DNA of 64,000 bases from JANMDU01 sp043777675 (GTDB lineage: Bacteria > Pseudomonadota > Gammaproteobacteria > Burkholderiales > Burkholderiaceae_C). Below, one piece after another: positions 7,987 to 18,202 of this stretch; position 1 is the stretch's first letter; each line of letters starts with the position of its first letter. Position numbers and translations under genes: made by a program. Location of the stretch: positions 62,001 through 126,000 of the forward strand of contig JAYWHR010000061.1 of assembly GCA_043777675.1 (NCBI GenBank). Direction: 5' to 3'. A model generated the notes under the pieces. It was not told the DNA's origin and did not search any database. It worked only from the letters and a program-made list of their open reading frames with translations.

Positions 7987-9039
7987 TCATAGCTTCACAT
8001 CCAAATTTTTTCCCGCCCAGTAGCGCACAGATTGGCGCACCACATGCGGCAAGTGTCCCGAGCGCCCAGCGCGGCGCATCCAAGTTTTTGTGGCTTCATA
8101 ATTGCCCGCCTCAAACGCCAAGCGAGCCAAACGCGGGTACACCGCAGCACCACTCGCGCCCGCCTTATAAGCTAAGCGCAAGGCGCGATTAGCTGCTTGA
8201 TTTTGATGCAAATCAATGAGCACCATGCTGTAGAGTAACCACAGACCTGCTTGTTGCGTATCCAGCCAAAGAGCTTTTTCACAATGTTTTTTTGCCTGTT
8301 GAAGTGCAAAGGTGCGCAGATCTCCCCGGGTCAAACCCGAATCGACCTGCTCCCAATACAACTCTGCCAATTTACGATGTGCATTCAGCTGTGTCGCTTT
8401 CTGCTCTTCATTGCTGCGCTTAGCGGTCTCTTCCTCATTTGCCTCTAATAGCGCTTGCGCAGCCTGCAAGCGCTGGGTAATGTCCTTTTCCCAAGCATCC
8501 ATCATGCTGTAAGCCAGCAAGCGGATGTCTTCGGAGGGGTCGGCCAACAAACCTTGCAAGAGCGGAATAGCTACTTTGGGTCGCATGCTTTGCAAAGCGA
8601 TCAAGACCCGTAGCTTGGTGTCAACGGTTTGCCGAGGATCGCGCAAAATACGCCGCGCATATCCCGCCCTCACATCGCTGGCCTCACGCTTTTCCTTCTC
8701 ACTTGATACGAAAACAGGCTCTGCAATGTCCACATACCGCTCAGTTCCGACAACGCTTGGAAACCGCGTCGCTACATGCAGCACGATCAGCATGGCAAGT
8801 ACACCTAAGCCCGGAATGAAAAAATCAAAACTGAACAACAAAGCCAATACGCCCCAGCGCGGGCGCTTTAGATGCTCGGGCACAAGAACCCAAGCCATGA
8901 TTGTTACGGCGGCAGATGCCATAGCATGCACGATGAAATATGCCACCAACGAACTCGCGGATGTCGTTTGGCTCAAAAGCGCCAACGATGCTGCTTCTGC
9001 ACTCAGAGCCAGCATACTTTGTTTCCAAAATGCAATCAC
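7987..9039 (-). CDS. pelE: Pel inner-membrane TPR protein PelE
   Basis: A protein with two to three hydrophobic helices in the first 110 residues (for example GVLALLFSFDFFIPGLGVLAM), then a soluble helical region with TPR-like repeats (residues about 150-350, e.g. AKKHCEKALWLDTQQAGLWLLY). PelE is thought to bridge PelD and PelF at the membrane. The frame is open to a TTG at 9069, but a GTG at 9039 has AGGAC 7 nt upstream and begins 10 bp after the pelD stop, so I prefer it (350 residues). Sequence conservation of PelE is low in general, and the call rests on architecture and position between pelD and pelF. Confidence 0.85.
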   Translation of the reverse strand: MIAFWKQSMLALSAEAASLALLSQTTSASSLVAYFIVHAMASAAVTIMAWVLVPEHLKRPRWGVLALLFSFDFFIPGLGVLAMLIVLHVATRFPSVVGTERYVDIAEPVFVSSEKEKREASDVRAGYARRILRDPRQTVDTKLRVLIALQSMRPKVAIPLLQGLLADPSEDIRLLAYSMMDAWEKDITQRLQAAQALLEANEEETAKRSNEEQKATQLNAHRKLAELYWEQVDSGLTRGDLRTFALQQAKKHCEKALWLDTQQAGLWLLYSMVLIDLHQNQAANRALRLAYKAGASGAAVYPRLARLAFEAGNYEATKTWMRRAGRSGHLPHVVRQSVRYWAGKNLDVKL

Positions 9040-9049
9040 AAGCTCGTCC

Positions 9050-10753
9050 TCATGGTTGACCTTCAACAAATAACTTCAACTTGCTCCAAGCATCGCGGCG
9101 CTCCAAAGAGATATCTTTAGACATCACATAATTTTCTAAGGTCTGACGACCGTAGGCGCGCTCAATGGCTGCTTGCAAGCGGCGTTTTTGTACCATTAAT
9201 TGCTGCACAGTGACGAATGGCAATAAACTTACAACGGTCAAGCGTGTGTCGCGCTTGAGCGCCCAACACATTTCGCCGCTGCTGTGCTCCTGTTTGAGCA
9301 ATTCGGTTATTTCATCGCGTTGCAAGCCCCACACCTGCCATAGAACGCACCAGCTTTGCAAACCAGCATCCATATGCATGCGCTGCAACCAAGCAAATTC
9401 ATGCTGTAACTCCATGGGAGACTCTTGCCACTCCAAAGCATAAGGACTGGCCAGGTGATGCATGCGCAAATATTCAGTGTAGGCCTGCACCATGACCCAA
9501 ACGTTGCGCAAGTTATCGGCATGCAATGCTAAAAATGGCATCCTATTCACAGTGAGGATGCCGATGGGTGCGTTGTCGGCGTCCAAAATGGGAGCGACCA
9601 AAATCAATGCTGTTTTACGCGTGGTGTCGACGAGCTGCTCTTGCAAATGCACCGATTGCCGCGTGTAAATTGCACGTTCGATCATGGGGTCAGAAGCAGC
9701 TACGTTTGGCGGATCACCGATTTTCGCCTTCATCTCCAACAGGGGTCGCGGGCCATCTATATACAAATGCAACGCAGCCACCTCCAATTGCCCATATTGC
9801 GCGAGGAACTGGAGCAAGGCTCCAGCGCCGGGGAGTTTGTCGTGGCCAGTCAGCGTCTCAGGGGTGAGTTTGCCACGCAGCTCAATCAACGCATCACTCA
9901 GTGTGCCAGGGCGATCAACCAGCTCATACTCCAGCTCGTTGTGCGAGAGCTTGAGCAGATATAAGCGACGCGTTAACCGCTCAATTTTGTCGTCTTGATA
10001 CTCCATCGCTTCACGCATACGAGACATGCGTGCTAGCCACAGGCTACCAAACTCACCCGCAATCAAAGTCATGATGGCGCCACCCAAGAAGTACAATCTC
10101 GGAAATTCTCCACCCACCATCAGATACCAACAGGCCAACAATATCACCGCAGCAATGCTTCCACCCAAAGCGCCATAGCGCATTGCAATCAACCAAGCAC
10201 CGACCCAAGGCCAAGGAAATCCTTCGTTGATATAAAGTGGATTGTCATCGTTACTCAGCCAGCCCACGGCCACAAAAAATAAAGGCCACAGTAAGATCTC
10301 TGCGCTGCGCACCATTAACGCAGGGCGTGCACCGATCCATTGCGTCACTCCCCAGCGCAGAGCCAGCAAGACCCTCGGAAGGTAGCTCCAGATCACATTG
10401 AAGAAAAACCATGGCACGATGAAGGCACGCTGATACCAAGGCATGCCCACCCAAGGCTTGTCACGGGATCGCTTGGATGGTCTTGAGGCCTGCTTAACTG
10501 GCTCCTCATCGGCTCCATCCTGCATCAGCTCTAACAAATCCGATTCTGAAATGTCGGATGGCTTCTTGTGCTTGCGCTTTGTGTCAACAGCCAATGGCTC
10601 AAGAGGGCTGTTGACAGAATTTCGCGATCTTTGCAGCGCATCTTCCTGCACGCGTTCGGAATCAAACGTTGAAAAATCAAAGTTGGGTTCGCCTTTCATA
10701 TCAGGCGTGTCTACCCGAGGCGACGCGGTATTAGGCAAATCGGGCGAGGTCAT
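9050..10753 (-). CDS. pelD: Pel synthesis regulator PelD (GAF plus degenerate GGDEF)
   Basis: A 567-residue inner-membrane protein. Residues 1-100 are a charged, probably disordered extension. Four hydrophobic segments lie at about 110-240, a short coiled linker at 245-280, a GAF-like domain at about 290-425 and a degenerate GGDEF-like domain at 430-567. PelD of Pseudomonas aeruginosa binds cyclic di-GMP through an RxxD inhibitory-site motif and switches polymerisation on. Here the stretch before the GGDEF-like position (RDTRL, 501-505) reads SGEM at 492-495, and no RxxD occurs between 430 and the C-terminus. Second-messenger control may therefore differ. The protein is longer than the roughly 455 residues of the Pseudomonas protein, mainly by the N-terminal extension. 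An AGGA Shine-Dalgarno lies just before ATG 10753. Confidence 0.9.
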   Translation of the reverse strand: MTSPDLPNTASPRVDTPDMKGEPNFDFSTFDSERVQEDALQRSRNSVNSPLEPLAVDTKRKHKKPSDISESDLLELMQDGADEEPVKQASRPSKRSRDKPWVGMPWYQRAFIVPWFFFNVIWSYLPRVLLALRWGVTQWIGARPALMVRSAEILLWPLFFVAVGWLSNDDNPLYINEGFPWPWVGAWLIAMRYGALGGSIAAVILLACWYLMVGGEFPRLYFLGGAIMTLIAGEFGSLWLARMSRMREAMEYQDDKIERLTRRLYLLKLSHNELEYELVDRPGTLSDALIELRGKLTPETLTGHDKLPGAGALLQFLAQYGQLEVAALHLYIDGPRPLLEMKAKIGDPPNVAASDPMIERAIYTRQSVHLQEQLVDTTRKTALILVAPILDADNAPIGILTVNRMPFLALHADNLRNVWVMVQAYTEYLRMHHLASPYALEWQESPMELQHEFAWLQRMHMDAGLQSWCVLWQVWGLQRDEITELLKQEHSSGEMCWALKRDTRLTVVSLLPFVTVQQLMVQKRRLQAAIERAYGRQTLENYVMSKDISLERRDAWSKLKLFVEGQP

Positions 10754-10810
10754 TGATCCTGAATTGATAGCAAACTATCTCGATAAAAACAAACGTCTAT
10801 CAATATTTTT

Positions 10811-11452
10811 CTATTTCGTTTTCTCTAATGTCTCGACTTGTAGCGTCAGCGTAGAAAGCAGATCGCGCGTCAGTTTTTGCGCTACCGCCGACAAGGCTTC
10901 TCGACTCCAACCACTCTTGCCACCCGAAGCACTCCAAACGACCTTGCCGGTACTCACCTCTTTAAGCTGGAGCGTCAATCCCACTGCGGGCTCACCATCG
11001 ACGCCCACTTTGTAACGCCACTCAGTCACAGAGCCAAGAATGACATAACGAATTTTTTGCGATTGCGCCCATTTTTCAGCCTCTAACTGCGCTTTACGCT
11101 CACTGGGCTCAAACAGGGTTTCGGGATTGAGGGCAGGTGGATAGACTTGCAGGGCGCGCAGCCCCTTTGCACGCAAACTGGCCTCGACAATAGATTCAGC
11201 GCGCAGTCCCGCTTGTGGGACATCGGTGAAGTTACTGATCGGCAGCAAGGCTACGCTGTCATTGGCGGCCAGTGCTGCTGCGTCTTTTGTGCCTTGAACA
11301 GGCAGCGTGCTTTGCACTGCCGCACAACCGCTAAGCCCTGCGCAGATCACAACTAGCGCACCAATGACTGCTAAATTTTGAGAAAACTTTGCACACCAAA
11401 TATGCGGAAGCCGGGATTTTTCTTCATGTTTTTTCAATGCTGTGTTCATCAT
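10811..11452 (-). CDS. pelC: Pel outer-membrane lipoprotein PelC
   Basis: From ATG 11452, overlapping the pelB stop as ATGA and preceded by AGGAG, the product is 213 residues. A lipoprotein signal ends in the lipobox LSGC near residue 43 (VVICAGLSGCAAV). The mature domain has the PelC features DSVALLPISNFTD, a strand-rich core (YVILGSVTEWRYKVG) and KVVWSASGG. PelC forms a ring in the periplasmic leaflet of the outer membrane that guides the cationic polymer to PelB. The longer frame upstream of 11452 is antisense overlap with pelB and is not used. A 57-bp gap separates it from pelD, the largest gap in the operon. Confidence 0.92.
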   Translation of the reverse strand: MMNTALKKHEEKSRLPHIWCAKFSQNLAVIGALVVICAGLSGCAAVQSTLPVQGTKDAAALAANDSVALLPISNFTDVPQAGLRAESIVEASLRAKGLRALQVYPPALNPETLFEPSERKAQLEAEKWAQSQKIRYVILGSVTEWRYKVGVDGEPAVGLTLQLKEVSTGKVVWSASGGKSGWSREALSAVAQKLTRDLLSTLTLQVETLEKTK

Positions 11453-14400
11453 CGATCTCCTATCCATTCGTACTGTAGTCGCAGTTGGCGATTCATCTTG
11501 GCCGCGCCCGCGCCATCCGGCGCGGGCTTGACTTCCATTTCCACCACCAGCTGATCGCGTCCCATTGCAGAGCCTCTGACGCCCACGCGCATCCGAGGTG
11601 AGGTTTTGCTGTTCGCACCCAAGCGGCGTTCTGCACCGATTTCTGCATACGGTCGCCAAGCCCGCGAATAAACTTCACGATTATCCAGCGATTGTGTCAG
11701 ACCGTAACCTAAGCTCAAATTGAGAGTGGTGGCGCTTTGCGGTAGATAAAAATCTGCACTAGGCACGACGCCCGTTGGATTGAGCGCAGCAGTGCTCGGG
11801 TCTGGAGAGCCGCTGGCGCGCATGCTTTGCTTGCCGATACTGGCTCGGATGCCCATATCAGGATATTCGCGGCGCAGAAAATAGGTGCCAGTGAGTGCCA
11901 CGCTTTTACCTTGGCCCACGTTTGATCCATCTTGCGTGCGATACCGCGTCAAGGATGTATCGATGCCCACCACCGCATCCCTAGCCACCTGATGGGTCAA
12001 ATTCAGAGCCACGCGGTCTTGCATGCCCGCCACGGATAGCGCGGCCGTTTCGCTGCTCGGCTGGCGCAGCTCCATGCGTGCCTGGAGGCTGGCTCGAGGA
12101 TCAAGCTGACGGGTGAGTTGGAGTGCTAAACCACTGACTTGCTGCCAAGCGTTTCGCAGCGTGAATTGGCCACTGAATTCACCACCATCCACAGCCAACC
12201 TTGCGCCAACACGAAAATTCAGATCTTGCAGCGCAGGCAGCACCAGCGCTGCAGGATTCGTGGAATGATGACTTATGCGATCCAAATCCATCGTCAAGCG
12301 AAGTCTAGGCGAGAGCGCAATATCAGCGTTGATTTGCACACCACGGCTGCTGAGCACCTCACTGCGCTTTGAGACGGGCGTGATGCGCACTTTAGATGCC
12401 AGTTTGAGCAAATCCTGCTCCAGCGCTTCTTGTAGCTGCTCATTGCGCGGAGCCTCGGCTTCTTTTTGCGCCAACTCCACGCCATAAGTGGCCGCCTGAG
12501 CTAGGCGCTGTGGATTGTTGCGGGAAAGCTGGCGCAGGGCATTCAAGCGATCGATCGTCTGCAGCTGGCTGGCTGAATGCTCCATGATGTGATCTAAGGT
12601 TTGCACATCACCTTCAGCGAGCGCCAGCGCCGTTTGAGCGTAGACCCGTGCTTGGGCGTCCTCAGCAGTGAGCTTACGCGCTTGCTGCATCCACAGCCAC
12701 CGCCTTGCAAGCTCGGTACGTGCACCACTTGGGCCTGAGCCATGCTCCGAACCTAAAGCCCATGAAACAATGAGGCCCTGAGCTTGCTTGCGCAACTCAG
12801 TATCCATGGAATCATCATGCAAGGTGCGCCATAGCAACTTTTGCAGTCGCTCTTTTTCAGAGCCTGAGGCAAAACTCTCTGACATGCGTACCCGCAAAAT
12901 CAAAGCTTGCGCAGCCTCGCGCTGAGTCAGCTGGTTGATTTTTGCCATCGCCTGATTTAGCAGAATGAATGATTGCTTGCGAATGCGCAGCGCAATTGCT
13001 GTATCACCCGCTTGCTCGAGTACATCAGAATAATTTGCCAGCCACATCGCGTCTTGCGCCTTGCTTGGATCCTTCGTTTGCAAACGATAAAAGCCCAAAG
13101 CCTGGCGCCACTCGCCCAGCAGCTGCCAGCCGGCGCCTTGCACCTCCAGCAACACAGGAGATTGCTCTCGCTCCTGCACTAGTTTGGCCAACTCCGTGCG
13201 CAGCGCGGGGCTATCGGCCATATCGATTAAAAGCCACAAATAGGCAGCTCTCACCGACGCATCATTGTCAAAAGCCAAAGATGCGCGATAGTCTTGCGCG
13301 GCCAGCTTTTTCTCTCCCAGTGCCATATAGACCAGCGCCCGGCGATTGAGCCACTCGGGATTTTGCCCTAAGCGCTGACGCTGAACAGGCAAGAGCGCAG
13401 TCATCCACTGTTCTAGATCTTTGCGAGAGATGTTTTTAGCCGATTGAGCAGCCAGCGCATCCAACCACAGTGTCATCAAAGTATCGGCCGCGCTGACTTT
13501 GGTGCTGCTGTCCATCAACTGTCGTATTTGTTTTGCTAAGCCGACAGCTTGCGCATAGCGCTCCCTGTCCATCGCATCGCGCACCATCCGCTCGACTTGA
13601 TAGTCGCGCAATTGCAGCTTTTGCGTTTGCACACCGAAAGCCAGCAATTTCTCCCAAGCTTGGCGTGCAATTTCCACCTGATTGGCCTCATAAGCCAAAT
13701 CTGCCCGCATATCCCAAAGCTGCAAATCAAACTCAGCATCAGCTGAGGGTGAATAACTCATCAAAGCCCTCAATGCGCTTGAATAATCAGCACGCTGCAT
13801 ATGCAGAGCAGCTAAGCGCATCGCGTGGGTACGATTGAGCTGGCCTGCCCGCTGGCGCACATCCTCCAAAATCGCCAAAGCTTGCGCGGGCTTGCCCATG
13901 CGTTCCAATATTTGCGCTTGCAGCAACTGCGTTTGGCCATTGTCCGTACCGAAATTAGCTTGCATGCGATCTAGAAAAGACAGCGCTTTTTCGGGCTGGG
14001 CCATCTTCTCATAGACCTCTACGACGCGCTTAACTTCTTCGATGCTGAGTGGTCTTTGTGTGCTCGTTGCCACCCAAGCAGCCAAGAGCGCATCATCGTC
14101 AAATAGCATGGGCGCCAAGCGGAACACATTCGATTGCGCCCTCTGATTGACCCCCTGCTGCATAAGTAACAGCCATTGAGCTATGGCTTCCTGCGGCTTG
14201 CCGCCCCACTCCAATACTTGGGCAAAGCGCTCGCGCAGCTTGGCGTCTTGCGGTTTTTGGATCAAGCCCGCTTGCGCCATTCGCATGGCCTCTGGCAAAT
14301 CCGCCCCCGCCAGCGCAACATCTAATGCTTTGGCCAACTGCTCTGGTTTTAAAGTTTGAGCGATTTGCTTGCTATCCCAGTCCGTCGGGATGACTTGCAT

Positions 14401-15366
14401 CAAATGCTTGGCTGCCTCTCTGGGAACACCGGCAGCCAACGCCCAATCGATGAGTTGCCACCACAACGGAGAGCCTGCAGGCAGGGCATCTTGGCCCTGC
14501 AGTTGCGCCATGATCGTTTCATAAGCCAGTTTAGGTTGTCCTGATGCCAGTAATGCATTCGCGCTGAGCAAGGCCAGCTCTTGCCGCTTTTTTAGATCGT
14601 TCGTTTTATTTTTAGCAGCAAGATAGAAATCGGAGGATGGCTTGAACAAGCCCATCGCCAATGCTCTGCGTGCCGCCAATACGGCATCATCCGCAGACAG
14701 ATTGACTGCCAACAGTCGGCGCAAAATCTCTTGAGGCATGCTGGATTGGCCTACATCGCTGGCCTGCTCCATGAGATCAAATGCGGCTTTGCTGCTGCGC
14801 AACTGTGGAATCGCTGCACGCAACTTGACCTCCAGTTGCTTGCGCGCACCTTCGAGGTCATAGCGTAATTGCGTAAGGCTTGCCGCACGTTTTGAAGCAT
14901 CAGCGCGAACACTTCTGTAGCGGCCATCGAGCTGATCCCATTGCATCTCTTCTTGCAACACCTTCAGACGTTCTCGTATCGCGCGAAATCTTGCCCAAGC
15001 TAGCTGGCTATCCAGCTCTCCCAAGCGAACTCGCTGCGCAGCATCAATGCTAAGTTTCCCCGTTTGCGTCGCCACGGTTTGCGCCTCGTCAAATTCTCGA
15101 GCAACAATAAGTTTTTCTACCAACAAGATACGCAAGCCGACATCATTTTGCTCGGTACGGATCAGGTTACGCAAATATGCAATCGTGAGCTCACGATCGG
15201 CTCCGACTGTATTGCGGCGCAGGCGCGATAACAGATCATCCTTTGGGAACACCAGCACCAAACCAATGAGCGCCATGCCCACCACGCCCAGCAAAGCGCC
15301 ACGGGACAAGATGCTCTGGCGCGAGCTATGACCGGGCGCAACGGAGTACGAGCTGGGTTTGTCCAC
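11449..15366 (-). CDS. pelB: Pel export porin with TPR scaffold PelB
   Basis: About 1305 residues. An N-terminal membrane anchor (ALLGVVGMALIGLVLVF) is followed by a very long run of TPR-like helical repeats to about residue 1000 (e.g. EKALSFLDRM, KPAQALAILEDV). The C-terminal 300 residues are alternating amphipathic strands ending in LRLQYEWIGDR, a 16-stranded-type outer-membrane barrel with a typical aromatic C-terminus. PelB is the export channel and its TPRs bind PelA. The frame is open to a TTG at 15405. A GTG at 15366 has AAGGA 6 nt upstream and is preferred, leaving a 41-bp overlap with pelA. The other start adds 13 basic residues. Confidence 0.92.
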   Translation of the reverse strand: MDKPSSYSVAPGHSSRQSILSRGALLGVVGMALIGLVLVFPKDDLLSRLRRNTVGADRELTIAYLRNLIRTEQNDVGLRILLVEKLIVAREFDEAQTVATQTGKLSIDAAQRVRLGELDSQLAWARFRAIRERLKVLQEEMQWDQLDGRYRSVRADASKRAASLTQLRYDLEGARKQLEVKLRAAIPQLRSSKAAFDLMEQASDVGQSSMPQEILRRLLAVNLSADDAVLAARRALAMGLFKPSSDFYLAAKNKTNDLKKRQELALLSANALLASGQPKLAYETIMAQLQGQDALPAGSPLWWQLIDWALAAGVPREAAKHLMQVIPTDWDSKQIAQTLKPEQLAKALDVALAGADLPEAMRMAQAGLIQKPQDAKLRERFAQVLEWGGKPQEAIAQWLLLMQQGVNQRAQSNVFRLAPMLFDDDALLAAWVATSTQRPLSIEEVKRVVEVYEKMAQPEKALSFLDRMQANFGTDNGQTQLLQAQILERMGKPAQALAILEDVRQRAGQLNRTHAMRLAALHMQRADYSSALRALMSYSPSADAEFDLQLWDMRADLAYEANQVEIARQAWEKLLAFGVQTQKLQLRDYQVERMVRDAMDRERYAQAVGLAKQIRQLMDSSTKVSAADTLMTLWLDALAAQSAKNISRKDLEQWMTALLPVQRQRLGQNPEWLNRRALVYMALGEKKLAAQDYRASLAFDNDASVRAAYLWLLIDMADSPALRTELAKLVQEREQSPVLLEVQGAGWQLLGEWRQALGFYRLQTKDPSKAQDAMWLANYSDVLEQAGDTAIALRIRKQSFILLNQAMAKINQLTQREAAQALILRVRMSESFASGSEKERLQKLLWRTLHDDSMDTELRKQAQGLIVSWALGSEHGSGPSGARTELARRWLWMQQARKLTAEDAQARVYAQTALALAEGDVQTLDHIMEHSASQLQTIDRLNALRQLSRNNPQRLAQAATYGVELAQKEAEAPRNEQLQEALEQDLLKLASKVRITPVSKRSEVLSSRGVQINADIALSPRLRLTMDLDRISHHSTNPAALVLPALQDLNFRVGARLAVDGGEFSGQFTLRNAWQQVSGLALQLTRQLDPRASLQARMELRQPSSETAALSVAGMQDRVALNLTHQVARDAVVGIDTSLTRYRTQDGSNVGQGKSVALTGTYFLRREYPDMGIRASIGKQSMRASGSPDPSTAALNPTGVVPSADFYLPQSATTLNLSLGYGLTQSLDNREVYSRAWRPYAEIGAERRLGANSKTSPRMRVGVRGSAMGRDQLVVEMEVKPAPDGAGAAKMNRQLRLQYEWIGDR

Positions 15367-18202
15367 CCGAAGTCCTTTGGGGGTCTGGTGCTTGCGCCGC
15401 TTCAATCAGCATGCCGCCTGCGATCGGCTGGGCACGAAGGCCTAGGCTGCTGCGCGCTGCATCGAGCTTGCAATCGCCGCGTATGCGAGCCTGCAATGGT
15501 ACGTGGCCCTGCAGCGTAGCGCGCCAATCTTCACCGACTAACTCCCATTGCACAAGCTTCGCATTGGCTGATTCTAGCTCTGGCCGTTTTGATGAAAAAG
15601 TGGCGTTTCTGCTCAAACTGCCCGCACAAAGCGCTATAGAGTTGATGGCGTTCAGATACCGCTGACCCGCATGCACTGCATGCCCGGCAACGCCTTCGCA
15701 TTGTGATGCATTCCATCCCGATGGATCAGCAACGCGCCATTGGCGTAAATGCGCTCCGCTGCGCAGCTGGAGTGCTTGCGTCGCCATATCTCGCGATACC
15801 GTCGCGCGCCGCCAATCAAGCACACGCTGCGCATATTCGCTGGCAAATACGGGATGCACATTCTGCGTCAAAGCCCATTGATAGACTTTGTGCAGTGATT
15901 GAATTGAGGCGCGCTTGGTGGCGATATAGGTGTGATAGTAGATATTGATGGGTTTTAATCGTCTGGGCGTATCAGTCATCTCAAAGGTTTCAATCACGCG
16001 TTCAAAGCCATAAAAGGGGCCTGTCCAGCTATTCGTGTAAACGTTTTCGTTTTGATTCGGGGCATACACCTGAAAGTAATCACCCTTCATCATGCCAATG
16101 GGCCCAACCAAGGTTAGCGATGGCTGCGCGCGCGTGATCCAAGTGTCACCCGCATTCATGTTGAGCAAACCTGCAGCATATGCTTGCCTCACGGGGGCAG
16201 CCAGCGGCTGCGTATCGCCCGTCCAGAGCATGATGCGGGTACGTTTACCAGGTGGAGCTAATCGCTGATTGATGTAGTCGGCCGAGCCTGCAATTTCTCG
16301 CTCGATATCAAACTTGTAATTAGGGATTTTCAGAGACATTGTCAGCGTCCCTTTGCTCATTCCCGCTTCTAGATCGCTCCAATAAAAGGGGTGGCTGTAG
16401 CTGTGGGTAGCAATTTCAACATGCGGTAAGGCAAACATCCGCTTAGCAATGCCCTCCAGCGTCGGGCTCAAAGCTGAATACAAGCCTTGCCCTCCCGTTT
16501 CACCTTCAATCACGCTCACCGTGGTGGGAACACGATAACGCTGCAAAAATTCTGTCAGCATCACCTCGCTGGCAAACGGCGTGCCGGATATCTCCGCGCG
16601 GCTGGCAAAACCATCGCCATCGTGATGGACAAACAGCAGGCGCCGCCCCGTCTCGGTCGTCACATCGGGTTGAGGAATATTTGCATCGCGTCTAAGAGCA
16701 GCGCGAAAAAATTCAATTGGATCGACCACCCAGCGCTCGCCCAGACCTCGACCGAGGGACACCCACCAATACCTGCTAATTGCATAGCCTCCCCAAGGCA
16801 TGATGGCTACTGCATCCGCATATTTACCTGTGGGCGATTTCACGCGCAGCCAAGTTTGCCCTGTCTGAGCAACCAAAGGCGTAAACGCACCCACAAAAGG
16901 CTGCGGCTCAATCTCTATGCCCACATGCGGCGAGAGTTTTTCCAATTCCAGCCGCGTCGTCGCCCGCTCTTGGCGACTTAGTTGCAATCCCCAATCACCT
17001 AACTGCGCATCGGGCGGCAGCTCACCCACTATCACCACAGGGACACCTTGCTCTCGCGCTCGATTCATCATTGCACGTAAGCGAGGTGTATTTTCAAAGC
17101 GACCAGAAGCAAACCAAACTACCAAGCCGGCATAGCGACCAATCAAGGGGAGATTTTCAATATTTTCCAGCTCTTTCGCACTGTGATGCATGTATCTTGC
17201 ATCCAAGCCTAACTCATTGAGTGCCATGGTGGCCATGCGATGAATCTCGTGAAGCGATAGCTTGGCCTCATCACCCGGCTCATCATGAATAGCCAGCACT
17301 TGGCGTGGCAGAGCCTCAACGGATCCGATACCCAGCATATTAATCTCAGGATTCGTCACCCAAGGAATGGCGCCGAGCGAAAGGATCTGGCGCGCCGCAT
17401 CTCTGGCCTGCTCGCGCTGATCAGGCGGCACATAATCAATACTTATCACAGGCAAACCATACATATCACGGCATTTTTTCAGCTGCCCCCACAGCCAATC
17501 CCGATCTGCTGGGGGCACATCCGTGTATTGTTTTTTCTCAGCGTTATAACCTTTAAACAGCGATTCAGCCACCACCGCATCCACGAGGCTGTGCACTTGC
17601 GGCAGGATTTCAAAACCACGATTAAAAATCAACTTAGCCTGCGGATAAGCGCGCTTAATCTCGCGAATAAGCTGGGCCATGCCCTCAATTTGCTGAGCTT
17701 GTGCCAGTGGCGTCTTAGCCACCAAATAAAACGAATCAAGCGTATCTAGGAAAAATGCGCGATACCCTGCAAGCCACAATGGCTCAATCACTTCTCGCAG
17801 ATAAAAAGCGGCGTAGCCGTCGGCCGCCTGATCGACAACGATAGATTGCCAAGCTGCGTTTTCTCCCAACTTCCATTCGGGCCGCATCCGAGAAAAGTAG
17901 GCTCGCGTTGGATGCACTTCGCCGACAGAGATGTAGGCCGCCACTTGCGTGCCTGGATTGAGACGATGCGACCAGCCTGGCCCCGTCGCAATCGGTTTGA
18001 CATGACCGGGCTCCACCACGGCCACATCAAAAGCACCCAAGCTTTCCCAAGGTACATCCGCTCCGTAATAGAAGGCGATGCTGGTCAGTGTTGAACGTAC
18101 GGCCGTCGCGGAAATGGGCTGAGTTGCAGGCACCGCGAGCTGCGCATGGCTTAACGAGCAACACAAGATGGCGAGAATAGCCGTTAAAAGGCGATGCATC
18201 AT
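15326..18202 (-). CDS. pelA: Pel hydrolase/deacetylase PelA
   Basis: From ATG 18202, overlapping the galE stop by 1 bp (TAATG), the product is 958 residues with a signal peptide ending near SLSHAQ. Domain order: glycoside hydrolase domain (residues about 30-280, alpha-1,4-N-acetylgalactosaminidase type, candidate catalytic Glu in VVAESLFKGYN, about 213); a flavodoxin or reductase-like segment (300-400); a polysaccharide deacetylase domain with HHDGDG (D528) and THSYSHP (H600, H604), numbered exactly as in the Pseudomonas protein; and a C-terminal beta-rich domain. PelA works in the periplasm, partly deacetylating Pel so that it becomes cationic, and cleaving it. All catalytic residues appear intact. 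Confidence 0.95.
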   Translation of the reverse strand: MMHRLLTAILAILCCSLSHAQLAVPATQPISATAVRSTLTSIAFYYGADVPWESLGAFDVAVVEPGHVKPIATGPGWSHRLNPGTQVAAYISVGEVHPTRAYFSRMRPEWKLGENAAWQSIVVDQAADGYAAFYLREVIEPLWLAGYRAFFLDTLDSFYLVAKTPLAQAQQIEGMAQLIREIKRAYPQAKLIFNRGFEILPQVHSLVDAVVAESLFKGYNAEKKQYTDVPPADRDWLWGQLKKCRDMYGLPVISIDYVPPDQREQARDAARQILSLGAIPWVTNPEINMLGIGSVEALPRQVLAIHDEPGDEAKLSLHEIHRMATMALNELGLDARYMHHSAKELENIENLPLIGRYAGLVVWFASGRFENTPRLRAMMNRAREQGVPVVIVGELPPDAQLGDWGLQLSRQERATTRLELEKLSPHVGIEIEPQPFVGAFTPLVAQTGQTWLRVKSPTGKYADAVAIMPWGGYAISRYWWVSLGRGLGERWVVDPIEFFRAALRRDANIPQPDVTTETGRRLLFVHHDGDGFASRAEISGTPFASEVMLTEFLQRYRVPTTVSVIEGETGGQGLYSALSPTLEGIAKRMFALPHVEIATHSYSHPFYWSDLEAGMSKGTLTMSLKIPNYKFDIEREIAGSADYINQRLAPPGKRTRIMLWTGDTQPLAAPVRQAYAAGLLNMNAGDTWITRAQPSLTLVGPIGMMKGDYFQVYAPNQNENVYTNSWTGPFYGFERVIETFEMTDTPRRLKPINIYYHTYIATKRASIQSLHKVYQWALTQNVHPVFASEYAQRVLDWRRATVSRDMATQALQLRSGAHLRQWRVADPSGWNASQCEGVAGHAVHAGQRYLNAINSIALCAGSLSRNATFSSKRPELESANAKLVQWELVGEDWRATLQGHVPLQARIRGDCKLDAARSSLGLRAQPIAGGMLIEAAQAPDPQRTSGGQTQLVLRCARS

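Noticed and set aside
10760..10785. GATAGCAAACTATC palindrome in the pelC-pelD gap
   Set aside because: It resembles the repeat head but lacks the middle and foot; may be chance or a leftover.
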